The translations under genes and the position numbers were made by a program. Of a stretch of DNA of 41,784 nucleotides, positions 35,178 through 41,784 are shown piece by piece. Every line of letters begins with the position of its first letter. Position 1 is the stretch's first letter. This stretch comes from Sulfurimonas sp. Lineage in GTDB: Bacteria; Campylobacterota; Campylobacteria; Campylobacterales; Sulfurimonadaceae. The notes under the pieces are model-generated. The model saw only the letters and a list, made by a program, of their open reading frames with translations, was not told the origin of the DNA and ran no database searches. Where the stretch lies: positions 1 to 41,784 of the forward strand of contig JAMOQK010000042.1 in assembly GCA_027064045.1 (NCBI GenBank). Reading direction: 5' to 3'.

Positions 35178-35807
35178 TTACGATAGATAACCTATGAGTG
35201 ATTCAGATGCCTTAACTTCATTTCCAACACTAACACTGAGCCTAAAATTTTGTGGTATATAGATAGTAGTAACACCACTAACCATAACACCATATCTCAT
35301 ACCCTGAGGAAGATGTTGAGACTCTTTAACACTTAGTTTTATACTACTAAAAGATTGTTTTAACATATGCGATATTTTTAACCTATTGGAGTTTTTATCT
35401 TCATATATCAAATCTACTTTTTCATTTATCTTTGGTGCTAAAGAATTATTTTTTGAAAGCCTTGCACCTCTTTTTAAATCAATCTTTTTTAATGTTGATG
35501 TCATGGGAACTCTAAGTATAGATACATCTTTATAGTCACTCTCTATCTCTACTTTATAAGCGTATTCATCATCACTTTCTTCAATAGACAAGACAACCCC
35601 ATCCACAGGACTTACAACACTATTTTCTCCAAATAAGCTTAACTCTCTTTCTGGATTTCTATATACAAAAATCAAACCAACACTAATTAATAAAGAAAGA
35701 AATGCAAATAAATCACAATCTAAAAAACTAAAAATAAAATACGCCAATACACTATAAAAAATATAGATGAACCCCTCTTTGGCTATTGGGAAAAGATTAC
35801 TCTTCAT
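35178..35807 (-). CDS. Phosphatidylserine decarboxylase-like protein, catalytic residues missing
   Basis: A 209-residue inner membrane protein with two N-terminal helices (about residues 8-28 and 31-46) and a beta-rich PSD-like domain: SPVDGVV matches the family SPADG motif with Asp. The pyruvoyl-forming Gly-Ser is not seen; in the last region, ending TTIYIP, the residue after Gly is Val. The usual Asp-x-His before the middle turn is replaced by Leu/Lys (TSTLKKIDLKRG). It is therefore likely not a working decarboxylase, or it works by another route. I start it at the ATG at 35807 ([13 protein letters not shown]), overlapping ftsH by 11 bases, since the upstream ATG (35849) would overlap by 53. 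In Campylobacter the gene beside ftsH is followed by pssA, which is absent here. Confidence 0.7.
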   Translation of the reverse strand: MKSNLFPIAKEGFIYIFYSVLAYFIFSFLDCDLFAFLSLLISVGLIFVYRNPERELSLFGENSVVSPVDGVVLSIEESDDEYAYKVEIESDYKDVSILRVPMTSTLKKIDLKRGARLSKNNSLAPKINEKVDLIYEDKNSNRLKISHMLKQSFSSIKLSVKESQHLPQGMRYGVMVSGVTTIYIPQNFRLSVSVGNEVKASESLIGYLS

Positions 35808-37785
35808 TTTCTTTATCTTCTTTTGAAGCTTTTTTAGCCATTTGAGCATCTTCTTTAAGCTCTTGTTCTATCTCATTATCTACAATCTCAACTTTAGATT
35901 CAATACCATTGGCTTCTTCAAAGTTTATGATAATATCCCTAACTTCCTCGCCAGTGATATTTTCTTTTTTATAAAGTAATGCCACCATATCTTCTATGGC
36001 ATCTTTATACTCCTCAAGACGAGCCACAACATCTTCATAATGTTTAGTTAAAGATGATTTAATAAACTCATCCATCTCTTCTGCCATTCTATCACCATAT
36101 TCCCTAGTAGCTTGTTGTCCACCACCGATGAATGATTGTCTGCTTTTTTCTAACACCATAAGCCCAGCAACATCACTCATACCATAACTTTGTACCATAG
36201 ATTTTATAATATCTGTAGCTCTCTCAAGGTCATTTCCAGCACCTGTAGAAATTTCCCCTATGAACACTTGTTCAGCTGCACGACCACCAAGAAGTGTATC
36301 CACTTCAGCCCAAAGTTCATGTTGTTGCATCATAAACTTATCTTCTTCTGGTTTATTCAGAGTATAACCAAGTGCAGCTAAACCACGAGGAACGATTGAA
36401 ACTTTAGATACTTTTTTAGCACCTTTTGTAGTCTCAGCTAAAAGTGCATGTCCACTCTCATGATATGCTACTATTTTTTTCTCTTTAGGATTTATACGGC
36501 GAGATTTTTTCGCAAGACCTGCGATAGCTCTCTCAACAGACTCAAATAAATCTTTTTGTTTTACGGTTGCTTGACTTTTTCTACCAGCTAAAAGTGCTGC
36601 TTCATTAACTACATTTGCCAAATCTGCTCCTGCAAGTCCTGCTGTTAATCGTGCTATCTCTTCAATCTCTATATCTTTATCCATTTTTACATTTTTCATA
36701 TGAACTTTTAGGATTTTAACACGACCTTCAAAATCTGGTTTGTCAACTAAAACTTGTCTATCAAATCGCCCAGGACGAAGTAATGCTTGATCAAGAACTT
36801 CAGGTCTATTAGTCGCTGCTAAAATGATAACAGGAGTATCTGTCCCAAAACCATCCATCTCAGCAAGAAGTTGATTTAGAGTTTGTTCCCTCTCATCATT
36901 TCCACCCATCATGCCACCAGCTGCACGACTTTTTCCTATTGCGTCTATCTCATCTATAAAGATTATACTAGGAGCATCTTTTTTAGCTTGTTCAAATAGG
37001 TCACGAACACGAGCAGCCCCAACACCAACAAACATCTCTATAAAACTACTTCCACTTACGGAAAAGAATGGCACATCAGCTTCACCTGCAACAGCTTTTG
37101 CTAGAAGAGTTTTACCAGTACCTGGGCTTCCAACTAACAAAACACCTTTTGGAATTTTAGCACCTATTTCAACATATCTAGCAGGATATTTCAAAAAATC
37201 AACTATCTCTTGAACTTCCTCTTTTGCCTCTTCTACACCAGCCACATCATCAAATTTGGTATCTGGTTTCTCAGAGTTTACCATCTTTTTAGAGTTACCC
37301 ATACCAAGGATACCCCCACCCATACTTTTTTGCATACGACCAGCAAAAAACATCCAAATACCGATAATGATTAAAAATGGAAACATCCAACCAAACATCT
37401 CCGTAAACCAGTTTGTCTCGCTAAAACCAGCATACTCTATACCCTCTTTATCCAAATCTTTTACAAGCTGAGTATCACCTTTAACTATTCTTGTAGTATA
37501 TATAGTATGTCCATCACTTCCAATCGCTTTTATATATGTTTGACCTATACTTACTTTACTAATCTCTTTAGATTTAACTAAATTTTTTAGCTCAGAATAG
37601 CTAATCTGTTTCGCTCTTTGACTTATATTTGACGATTGACCAACGCCCATATCTGAATTTTCACCTACAAATACTTTAAAAAGCAATATTATCACGACTG
37701 AAAATATTGCAAATGTAACTAATGGATTTTTATTGAAAAAATTATCATTTTTATTGTTATTGTTGTTGTTATTTTGATTTTGCAT
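35797..37785 (-). CDS. ftsH: ATP-dependent zinc metalloprotease FtsH
   Basis: A hexameric inner-membrane protease that degrades misfolded membrane proteins and regulatory targets. Two membrane helices (about 21-40 and 132-150) frame a periplasmic domain. The AAA module has Walker A GSPGTGKT (219-226), Walker B IIFIDEID and the arginine-rich RPGRFDRQ. The protease site is H442-E-S-G-H446, with a third ligand Asp in TGAGNDLE. The N-terminus has an Asn tract (residues 3-12) from AAY codons. Length (662 aa) is normal. It starts nine bases after prmA. The C-terminal tail is acidic and helical. Confidence 0.97.
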   Translation of the reverse strand: MQNQNNNNNNNKNDNFFNKNPLVTFAIFSVVIILLFKVFVGENSDMGVGQSSNISQRAKQISYSELKNLVKSKEISKVSIGQTYIKAIGSDGHTIYTTRIVKGDTQLVKDLDKEGIEYAGFSETNWFTEMFGWMFPFLIIIGIWMFFAGRMQKSMGGGILGMGNSKKMVNSEKPDTKFDDVAGVEEAKEEVQEIVDFLKYPARYVEIGAKIPKGVLLVGSPGTGKTLLAKAVAGEADVPFFSVSGSSFIEMFVGVGAARVRDLFEQAKKDAPSIIFIDEIDAIGKSRAAGGMMGGNDEREQTLNQLLAEMDGFGTDTPVIILAATNRPEVLDQALLRPGRFDRQVLVDKPDFEGRVKILKVHMKNVKMDKDIEIEEIARLTAGLAGADLANVVNEAALLAGRKSQATVKQKDLFESVERAIAGLAKKSRRINPKEKKIVAYHESGHALLAETTKGAKKVSKVSIVPRGLAALGYTLNKPEEDKFMMQQHELWAEVDTLLGGRAAEQVFIGEISTGAGNDLERATDIIKSMVQSYGMSDVAGLMVLEKSRQSFIGGGQQATREYGDRMAEEMDEFIKSSLTKHYEDVVARLEEYKDAIEDMVALLYKKENITGEEVRDIIINFEEANGIESKVEIVDNEIEQELKEDAQMAKKASKEDKENEE

Positions 37786-37794
37786 CTTTTATCT

Positions 37795-38625
37795 TTATAC
37801 CTTCATTTTTAAAATCAGTGTCACCCACTCATCTTGAACTATTCTTTGAACTATTTCACAATCTTTGTAAAAATTTAAAACTTTTGTTTCATACTTATCT
37901 AAAATACCAGATAAAATCAGTATGCCATTTTCATCTAGTGCATTTTTTAAATCTTTTGCTATAAATGTTAAAACATCTGCCACAATATTTGCTACAACCA
38001 CATCATATTTTTTATCTGTTTTAGTTATAGAACCTTCCCAAATATTGTTAAATTCCAAAGAGTTTAACTCTGCATTTTTTATAGAGTTTTCAACTGAGAC
38101 TATATCAGTATCACAAGCATCAACTTTAGCACCTAGCTTCATAGCACCAATGCCAAGGATCCCACTTCCACATCCAACATCAATGACCCTGCTACCCTTT
38201 TTTACATATTTAGATATTGCTCTAAGAGATGAAGCAGTTGTAGGATGATGACCAGTACCAAAGGCTAATGCTGGGTCTATTACTATATTTATAAGTTGTG
38301 GATTTGGTTCATCCCAAGTTGGATGAATATAAAATTTATCTATAGCAAGAGGTTCTATACTTTTTTGATAAAGACCAACCCAATCACTGTTTTTTAGTTT
38401 AGATATAGAACATTCAAGTTCAATATCCTCTTTTAAAGCTTTTTGTAAAGCCTCACAAAATTGTTCAAGTCCCCAAGTAATCGTGTCAAGTTCATCTTCA
38501 CTCCGTATGATGAAGCCATCATCATTCTCTTCAAAACCAACAGGTAAAGTATCTGCCAAAAAGTCTGAAAAAAGAGAATGATGAGATGAAACTTTAACTA
38601 CTAACTCGTAGTAGTATTCCTGCAT
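37795..38625 (-). CDS. prmA: Ribosomal protein L11 methyltransferase PrmA
   Basis: A 276-residue SAM-dependent enzyme that trimethylates ribosomal protein L11. The N-terminal substrate-binding part ends before IDPALAFGTGHHPTT, the family marker. The SAM site is VIDVGCGSGILGIGA and the later motif is VANIVADVL, as in PrmA. It follows cheY by two bases and precedes ftsH by nine, the same order I recall in Campylobacter jejuni (cheY, prmA, ftsH). Confidence 0.95.
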   Translation of the reverse strand: MQEYYYELVVKVSSHHSLFSDFLADTLPVGFEENDDGFIIRSEDELDTITWGLEQFCEALQKALKEDIELECSISKLKNSDWVGLYQKSIEPLAIDKFYIHPTWDEPNPQLINIVIDPALAFGTGHHPTTASSLRAISKYVKKGSRVIDVGCGSGILGIGAMKLGAKVDACDTDIVSVENSIKNAELNSLEFNNIWEGSITKTDKKYDVVVANIVADVLTFIAKDLKNALDENGILILSGILDKYETKVLNFYKDCEIVQRIVQDEWVTLILKMKV

Positions 38626-38627
38626 TA

Positions 38628-38999
38628 CTAAGAAACACCCATCACAGCACCAAGTTTTTCTTTTAATACTTGCGGAGTAAACGGTTTTACAATATAGTTA
38701 TTAACACCAGCTTTTAATGCAGTTATAACCTCAGCTTTACCACCCTCTGTGGTTACCATAATAATTGGTAAGTCTTTGAACCTATCATCTGCACGAACTT
38801 TTTTAACAAGCTCAAGACCATTCATCTCTGGCATATTCCAGTCAGTAATAAGCATCTCAACATCTGGATTGGCATCAATAGCATTCCAACCCTCAACACC
38901 ATCTGCACCTTCTAATACATCTTTATATCCAAGACGAGCCAAAGTATTTTTAATAATACGACGCATAGTAGAACTGTCATCAACAACAAGTAATTTCAA
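38628..38999 (-). CDS. cheY: Chemotaxis response regulator CheY
   Basis: A 123-residue single receiver domain. The acidic pocket is VVDDSS (D7, D8), the phosphoacceptor is D53 in ITDWNMPEMNG, with conserved T83 (VTTEGG) and K105 (VKPF). Phosphorylated by CheA, CheY binds the flagellar switch to change rotation. The start is a TTG at 38999 with AAGGA six bases upstream; it gives the normal N-terminus MKLLVVDD and there is no ATG alternative. It heads the cheY-prmA-ftsH block. Confidence 0.96.
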   Translation of the reverse strand: MKLLVVDDSSTMRRIIKNTLARLGYKDVLEGADGVEGWNAIDANPDVEMLITDWNMPEMNGLELVKKVRADDRFKDLPIIMVTTEGGKAEVITALKAGVNNYIVKPFTPQVLKEKLGAVMGVS

Positions 39000-39039
39000 T
39001 TGAAATCCTTTTTATATATATTTTATAAATTTATTTACA

Positions 39040-39048
39040 ATAATAGCA
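39040..39048 (-). promoter_or_regulatory. Candidate promoter of the cheY operon
   Basis: On the minus strand TGCTATTAT is an extended -10 in the 69-base gap between hisA and cheY. Transcription would start near 39034, leaving a leader of about 35 bases with the AAGGA site. It lets the cheY-prmA-ftsH block run independently of the methylase-hisA transcript. Confidence 0.5.
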
Positions 39049-39068
39049 AAATTTTATTTGTTTTACTA

Positions 39069-39779
39069 TTAAAGTGTTATTTTAAACATCTTAGGAAGGT
39101 TTAATGTTCCTTCATAGTAAGCTTTTCCAATAATAACACCATCTATCTCTTTAGTTTCAACAAGAGCATTGATGTCATCTTCATCCTTTACACCACCACT
39201 AGCAATGGTGCTGATACCACTAGCTCTTGCTATATCTAATGTAAATTCAACATTAACTCCACTAAGTGTTCCATCTTTACCAACATCTGTACAAATTATA
39301 GCTTCAACACCAGCATTAGCAAACTCTTTAGCCAAATCAGTGGCTTTCATTGTTGAGACTTCACCCCAACCCTCAACAGCCACATATCCATCTATCGCAT
39401 CAATTCCCACTACTATTGGATATTTTTTTGCCATATCTTTTACAAACTGAGCATTTTTTACAGCTATACTTCCCAATATAATCCTATCTATCCCTATCTC
39501 AAGCATCTTTTTAATGGTTTCTTCATCACGAATACCACCACCAAGTTCTAACTTAACATTACAATTTTTGCGAATTTTTACAATTTGCTCTAAGTTTTTA
39601 GGCTCACCGGCAAATGCACCGTTTAAATCCACCAAATGCACCCACTCAGCTCCCATCTCTTCAAATGTTTTAACCAACTGCCAAGGTTCATCACTGTAAA
39701 TCTTTGCACTATCCATAAGCCCCTTTGTAAGGCGTACTGCTTTTCCGTCTTTTAAGTCTATCGCTGGGTATAATGTCAT
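39069..39779 (-). CDS. hisA: Phosphoribosylformimino-5-aminoimidazole carboxamide ribotide isomerase HisA
   Basis: Fourth step of histidine biosynthesis, a TIM-barrel Amadori isomerase of 236 aa. It begins [17 protein letters not shown] with the catalytic Asp8, has the first phosphate site near [10 protein letters not shown], the second catalytic Asp in [13 protein letters not shown], and a phosphate-binding IASGGVKD. The ATG overlaps the TGA of the restriction-modification gene by four bases (ATGA), so it is translationally coupled to it, an unusual partner. No other his gene is in the window. Confidence 0.96.
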   Translation of the reverse strand: MTLYPAIDLKDGKAVRLTKGLMDSAKIYSDEPWQLVKTFEEMGAEWVHLVDLNGAFAGEPKNLEQIVKIRKNCNVKLELGGGIRDEETIKKMLEIGIDRIILGSIAVKNAQFVKDMAKKYPIVVGIDAIDGYVAVEGWGEVSTMKATDLAKEFANAGVEAIICTDVGKDGTLSGVNVEFTLDIARASGISTIASGGVKDEDDINALVETKEIDGVIIGKAYYEGTLNLPKMFKITL

Positions 39780-41784
39780 ATATTTTCCTCTATTGTTTTA
39801 ATTTCATCTTTATCTAAGTTGTATAACTCATAGACTAAAGTATCTATCTTTCTATCTGTTTTTAAAATTTTACCTTTAAGTTGTAAAATTTCTTCTTTAT
39901 CACTTTCAAACATCCTTTGCCACTCTTGCTTAAAATCTCTCTCCTCTAGTTTATCTTTAAACTTTAATTTTTTAGCTTTTTTATACTCTTTTACAAACTC
40001 ATCAAAATCAAGTTTATAAAAATCTTGCAGTTTTTTAGGGATTTTATCTAGTTTTAGCTCATCTAAAAATAGAGTTTTTTTATGTTGTAACTCTTTATTT
40101 AATTTAAGCATCTCATCTGCATAACCACTCAACAGCTCTTCATAATCTTTTGAATTTTTACTCAATGTGTGGTACAATCGTTCTATAAGATTCAAATGAC
40201 GCCAGAAAGGTCTCGCTGGACTCAGGATGTGGGAGGTGGCCGTCCCACCATTTGGATTTTTAACACATTTAAATCTTCTACCTAACTGCTTTTTAAAATT
40301 AACTTCTGAAACCACAAATACAGAAACCAAATAGTCATTTTTATCTACTATATGAAATATTTTTCGGTTATTTTCATCTATGGCATAAATCATTTTTTCA
40401 TCATTAATATTTTTATAAATACTATCAAAACTATTAGATGCAAAAAGAAGTGGCACTAATTTCATATACTCTTTTAACTCACCATGCCCTTGAAACTTCT
40501 CTATATACCCAAGCTCTTTTGCCATCAAAAACTCACTCATATAAATCTCCCTACCCTCATAAGAAGCTACGGCATACTTTGTAGTTTTATCATACTTTGT
40601 TTTTTTTGGCATAGTTAATAGGTAATTGATATTTTTTTGGTGTATCTTGGCATGTGGGAGTTGTGGTAAAGGTAACTGCTCTATAGTTGATTTATTTATA
40701 GCCAAATACCCACCAGCTAAATGTTTATCTTTAAATTCAACATTCAAATAGTAGGTTAAAAATTTTGAATTTAATAATGCCAATAAATATTTTGGATTAA
40801 AATCTGCAAAATCATAAACTCCATAAATTCCTACACCTAAAGCTAAAGGTTGATCTAAATAATATGCCTCTATTCTTTTTGTCATTCCAGCTATGACAAT
40901 CTTACTTTTATTCCAAAAATCAAATTTTGATTTTGCAATAATCTTATCATCAAACTTAATAAATGGATTTTTATAAACACTTTTCATATAAGGAACTGGC
41001 TTCTTAAATAATATATAGGGATCAATAGTCCCACTTACTATAAATTTTATTCCATCTTTATTCTCATTTATCAATGGTTTTATTTTTTGAGCTTCAAAAC
41101 CCGTCGTTCCAGAGTTTATCAAGATATTATAATCTTTAAATGTTTTATATCTTTTAAAAATATTTTTCTTTTTTTCATGCTTAGTAATATCTTCTAAATC
41201 ACTAATTTTACTAATCGCATACTCCTTATAAAATATCTTTTTATTTTTATTTCCAAATACGATAACAGGATAAACACCCACATTATCAAAAATAGAAAGC
41301 TGTGAAATATTTATAATTTTACTCAAAGATTTTTCAGCTAAATACTCTAAAGATTTTTTTGCATAATCAGATATTAAAATTTTATTTGGAATAATCCACC
41401 CATATAAACCATCTTTTTCCAATAAACTATCACCTAATAATAAAAATGGTAAATACAAATCATATGCTCCACTCAACAATGGGTATTTTTGTGAAATAGC
41501 CTCTCTTTGGTCTTTGCCCATATTTCTAGCATTCACATACGGTGGATTTCCAATCACTACATTAAACTTAACATCCCCAAATGGCTCATCTAACAGTGAG
41601 TTTGCACACACTATTTTATCAGCTAGTTTTGTAAGTTCACGACCTTTTGTGGCTGTGCGAAGCCATAATGAAAGTTTAGCTATCTCTACTGCATCCTCAT
41701 TTATATCTATACCATAAAGATTGTTTTCGAGTATGCTCTTTTCTATCTCATAGTAAGCTGTTATATCGCCCATAACTACTAAAT
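39776..41784 (-). CDS. Type II restriction-modification methylase, Eco57I/TaqI type (5' partial)
   Basis: The open frame continues to the right edge (L-V-V before the first ATG at 41773), so the N-terminus is missing. Visible: the end of the SAM-binding part ([21 protein letters not shown]), the catalytic N6-adenine motif IV IGNPPY, a long target-recognition-like region (about residues 180-400 of the visible part) with [10 protein letters not shown] and [14 protein letters not shown], and a coiled-coil tail ending [20 protein letters not shown], typical of type IIG and PglX-type enzymes. Whether a nuclease domain lies upstream cannot be seen. A GC-rich insertion-like segment (40199-40257) is in frame near visible residues 505-525. 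Confidence 0.85.
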   Translation of the reverse strand, partial: LVVMGDITAYYEIEKSILENNLYGIDINEDAVEIAKLSLWLRTATKGRELTKLADKIVCANSLLDEPFGDVKFNVVIGNPPYVNARNMGKDQREAISQKYPLLSGAYDLYLPFLLLGDSLLEKDGLYGWIIPNKILISDYAKKSLEYLAEKSLSKIINISQLSIFDNVGVYPVIVFGNKNKKIFYKEYAISKISDLEDITKHEKKKNIFKRYKTFKDYNILINSGTTGFEAQKIKPLINENKDGIKFIVSGTIDPYILFKKPVPYMKSVYKNPFIKFDDKIIAKSKFDFWNKSKIVIAGMTKRIEAYYLDQPLALGVGIYGVYDFADFNPKYLLALLNSKFLTYYLNVEFKDKHLAGGYLAINKSTIEQLPLPQLPHAKIHQKNINYLLTMPKKTKYDKTTKYAVASYEGREIYMSEFLMAKELGYIEKFQGHGELKEYMKLVPLLFASNSFDSIYKNINDEKMIYAIDENNRKIFHIVDKNDYLVSVFVVSEVNFKKQLGRRFKCVKNPNGGTATSHILSPARPFWRHLNLIERLYHTLSKNSKDYEELLSGYADEMLKLNKELQHKKTLFLDELKLDKIPKKLQDFYKLDFDEFVKEYKKAKKLKFKDKLEERDFKQEWQRMFESDKEEILQLKGKILKTDRKIDTLVYELYNLDKDEIKTIEENI
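40199..40257. repeat. GC-rich palindrome-bearing segment inside the methylase gene (possible inserted repeat)
   Basis: By hand count about 60 percent of these bases are G or C, in a window of roughly one-third GC. It holds a 6-bp stem, GTGGGA (40229-40234) and TCCCAC (40243-40248), with an 8-base loop. It keeps the reading frame and encodes [20 protein letters not shown], unlike the Lys/Ile-rich text around it. The edges are approximate and no target duplication is apparent. No other copy exists in this window. Confidence 0.5.

Larger units (their letters stand above)
3142..40656. repeat. Dispersed octamer GGCATGTG / CACATGCC, 17 copies
   Basis: Plus orientation (GGCATGTG) starts at 12972, 13356, 21578, 25346, 27107, 29751, 30888 and 40649. 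Minus orientation (CACATGCC on the plus strand) starts at 3142, 13187, 21541, 22100, 24919, 25932, 26232, 30682 and 31099. The extended consensus is about CTTTGGCATGTGGA: T precedes the octamer in 13 of 17 copies and G follows in 11. All are inside genes, in several reading frames (HAK, ACG, HMP, GMW, WHV). Copies concentrate between 21.5 and 31.1 kb, and none is in the nap operon, cheVAW-Mla genes or 31.1-40.6 kb. Counts were made by eye. Confidence 0.85.

Noticed and set aside
37741..37779. Asn-codon tract at the FtsH N-terminus as a contingency repeat
   Set aside because: Trinucleotide changes keep the frame and the codons are mixed AAC/AAT, so switching is unlikely.

Overview
The window comes from a low-GC Campylobacterota (epsilonproteobacterial) chromosome, most like the Sulfurimonas group of respiratory, flagellated, free-living bacteria. 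The main reasons are an epsilon-type periplasmic nitrate reductase operon in the order napAGHBFLD (NapGH present, no napC), a cheV-cheA(REC)-cheW cluster, a cheY-prmA-ftsH-PSD-like block and a serS-pflB neighbourhood, all arrangements I recall from Campylobacter. The species call is inference; no rRNA or tRNA gene was seen.

Layout. 1-4501: the C-terminus of a chemoreceptor with a zinc-binding CZB domain, an ABC-F ATPase (YbiT type) with a leader hairpin, an unrecognised conserved protein coupled to an eIF1-like factor, and a convergent membrane diguanylate cyclase. 4502-12574: a palindrome-rich promoter region, the nap operon and two unrecognised small genes. 23352-12609 (minus): an almost gapless run of eleven genes, greA, argC, LpxH-like phosphatase, cheV, cheA, cheW, a four-gene MCE/Mla lipid-transport system and pepP. 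26373-23414 (minus): surE, tcdA, an outer-membrane-like protein and two small unknowns. 26410-29348 (plus): a short MCP-like protein with IYKDK repeats and an OmpA-domain protein with a sigma54-like site. 29335-35177: serB plus a small gene (minus), then an MTHFR-family gene, serS, a J-domain protein and a probable pflB flagellar gene behind a strong sigma54 site. 41784-35178 (minus): a type II restriction-modification methylase (cut by the window edge), hisA, cheY, prmA, ftsH and a degenerate phosphatidylserine-decarboxylase-like protein.

Functionally the window joins nitrate respiration (NapGH delivers quinol electrons to NapB/NapA; NapF, NapL and NapD act in maturation), chemotaxis and motility, and envelope maintenance, with housekeeping genes between.

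The most unusual signal is not a gene. The octamer GGCATGTG or its complement occurs 17 times by my hand count, where base composition predicts fewer than one. It lies in both orientations and several reading frames, mostly in housekeeping genes, and is absent from the nap, cheVAW-Mla and pflB-to-hisA blocks. This is the pattern of a DNA uptake sequence. Other points worth a look: mirror-image, probably leaderless promoters between surE and the MCP-like gene; a GC-rich palindromic in-frame segment in the methylase; and the PSD-like protein without its catalytic Ser and His. No CRISPR array, insertion sequence or gene-free stretch over 300 bases was seen; the longest gap is 4502-4727.
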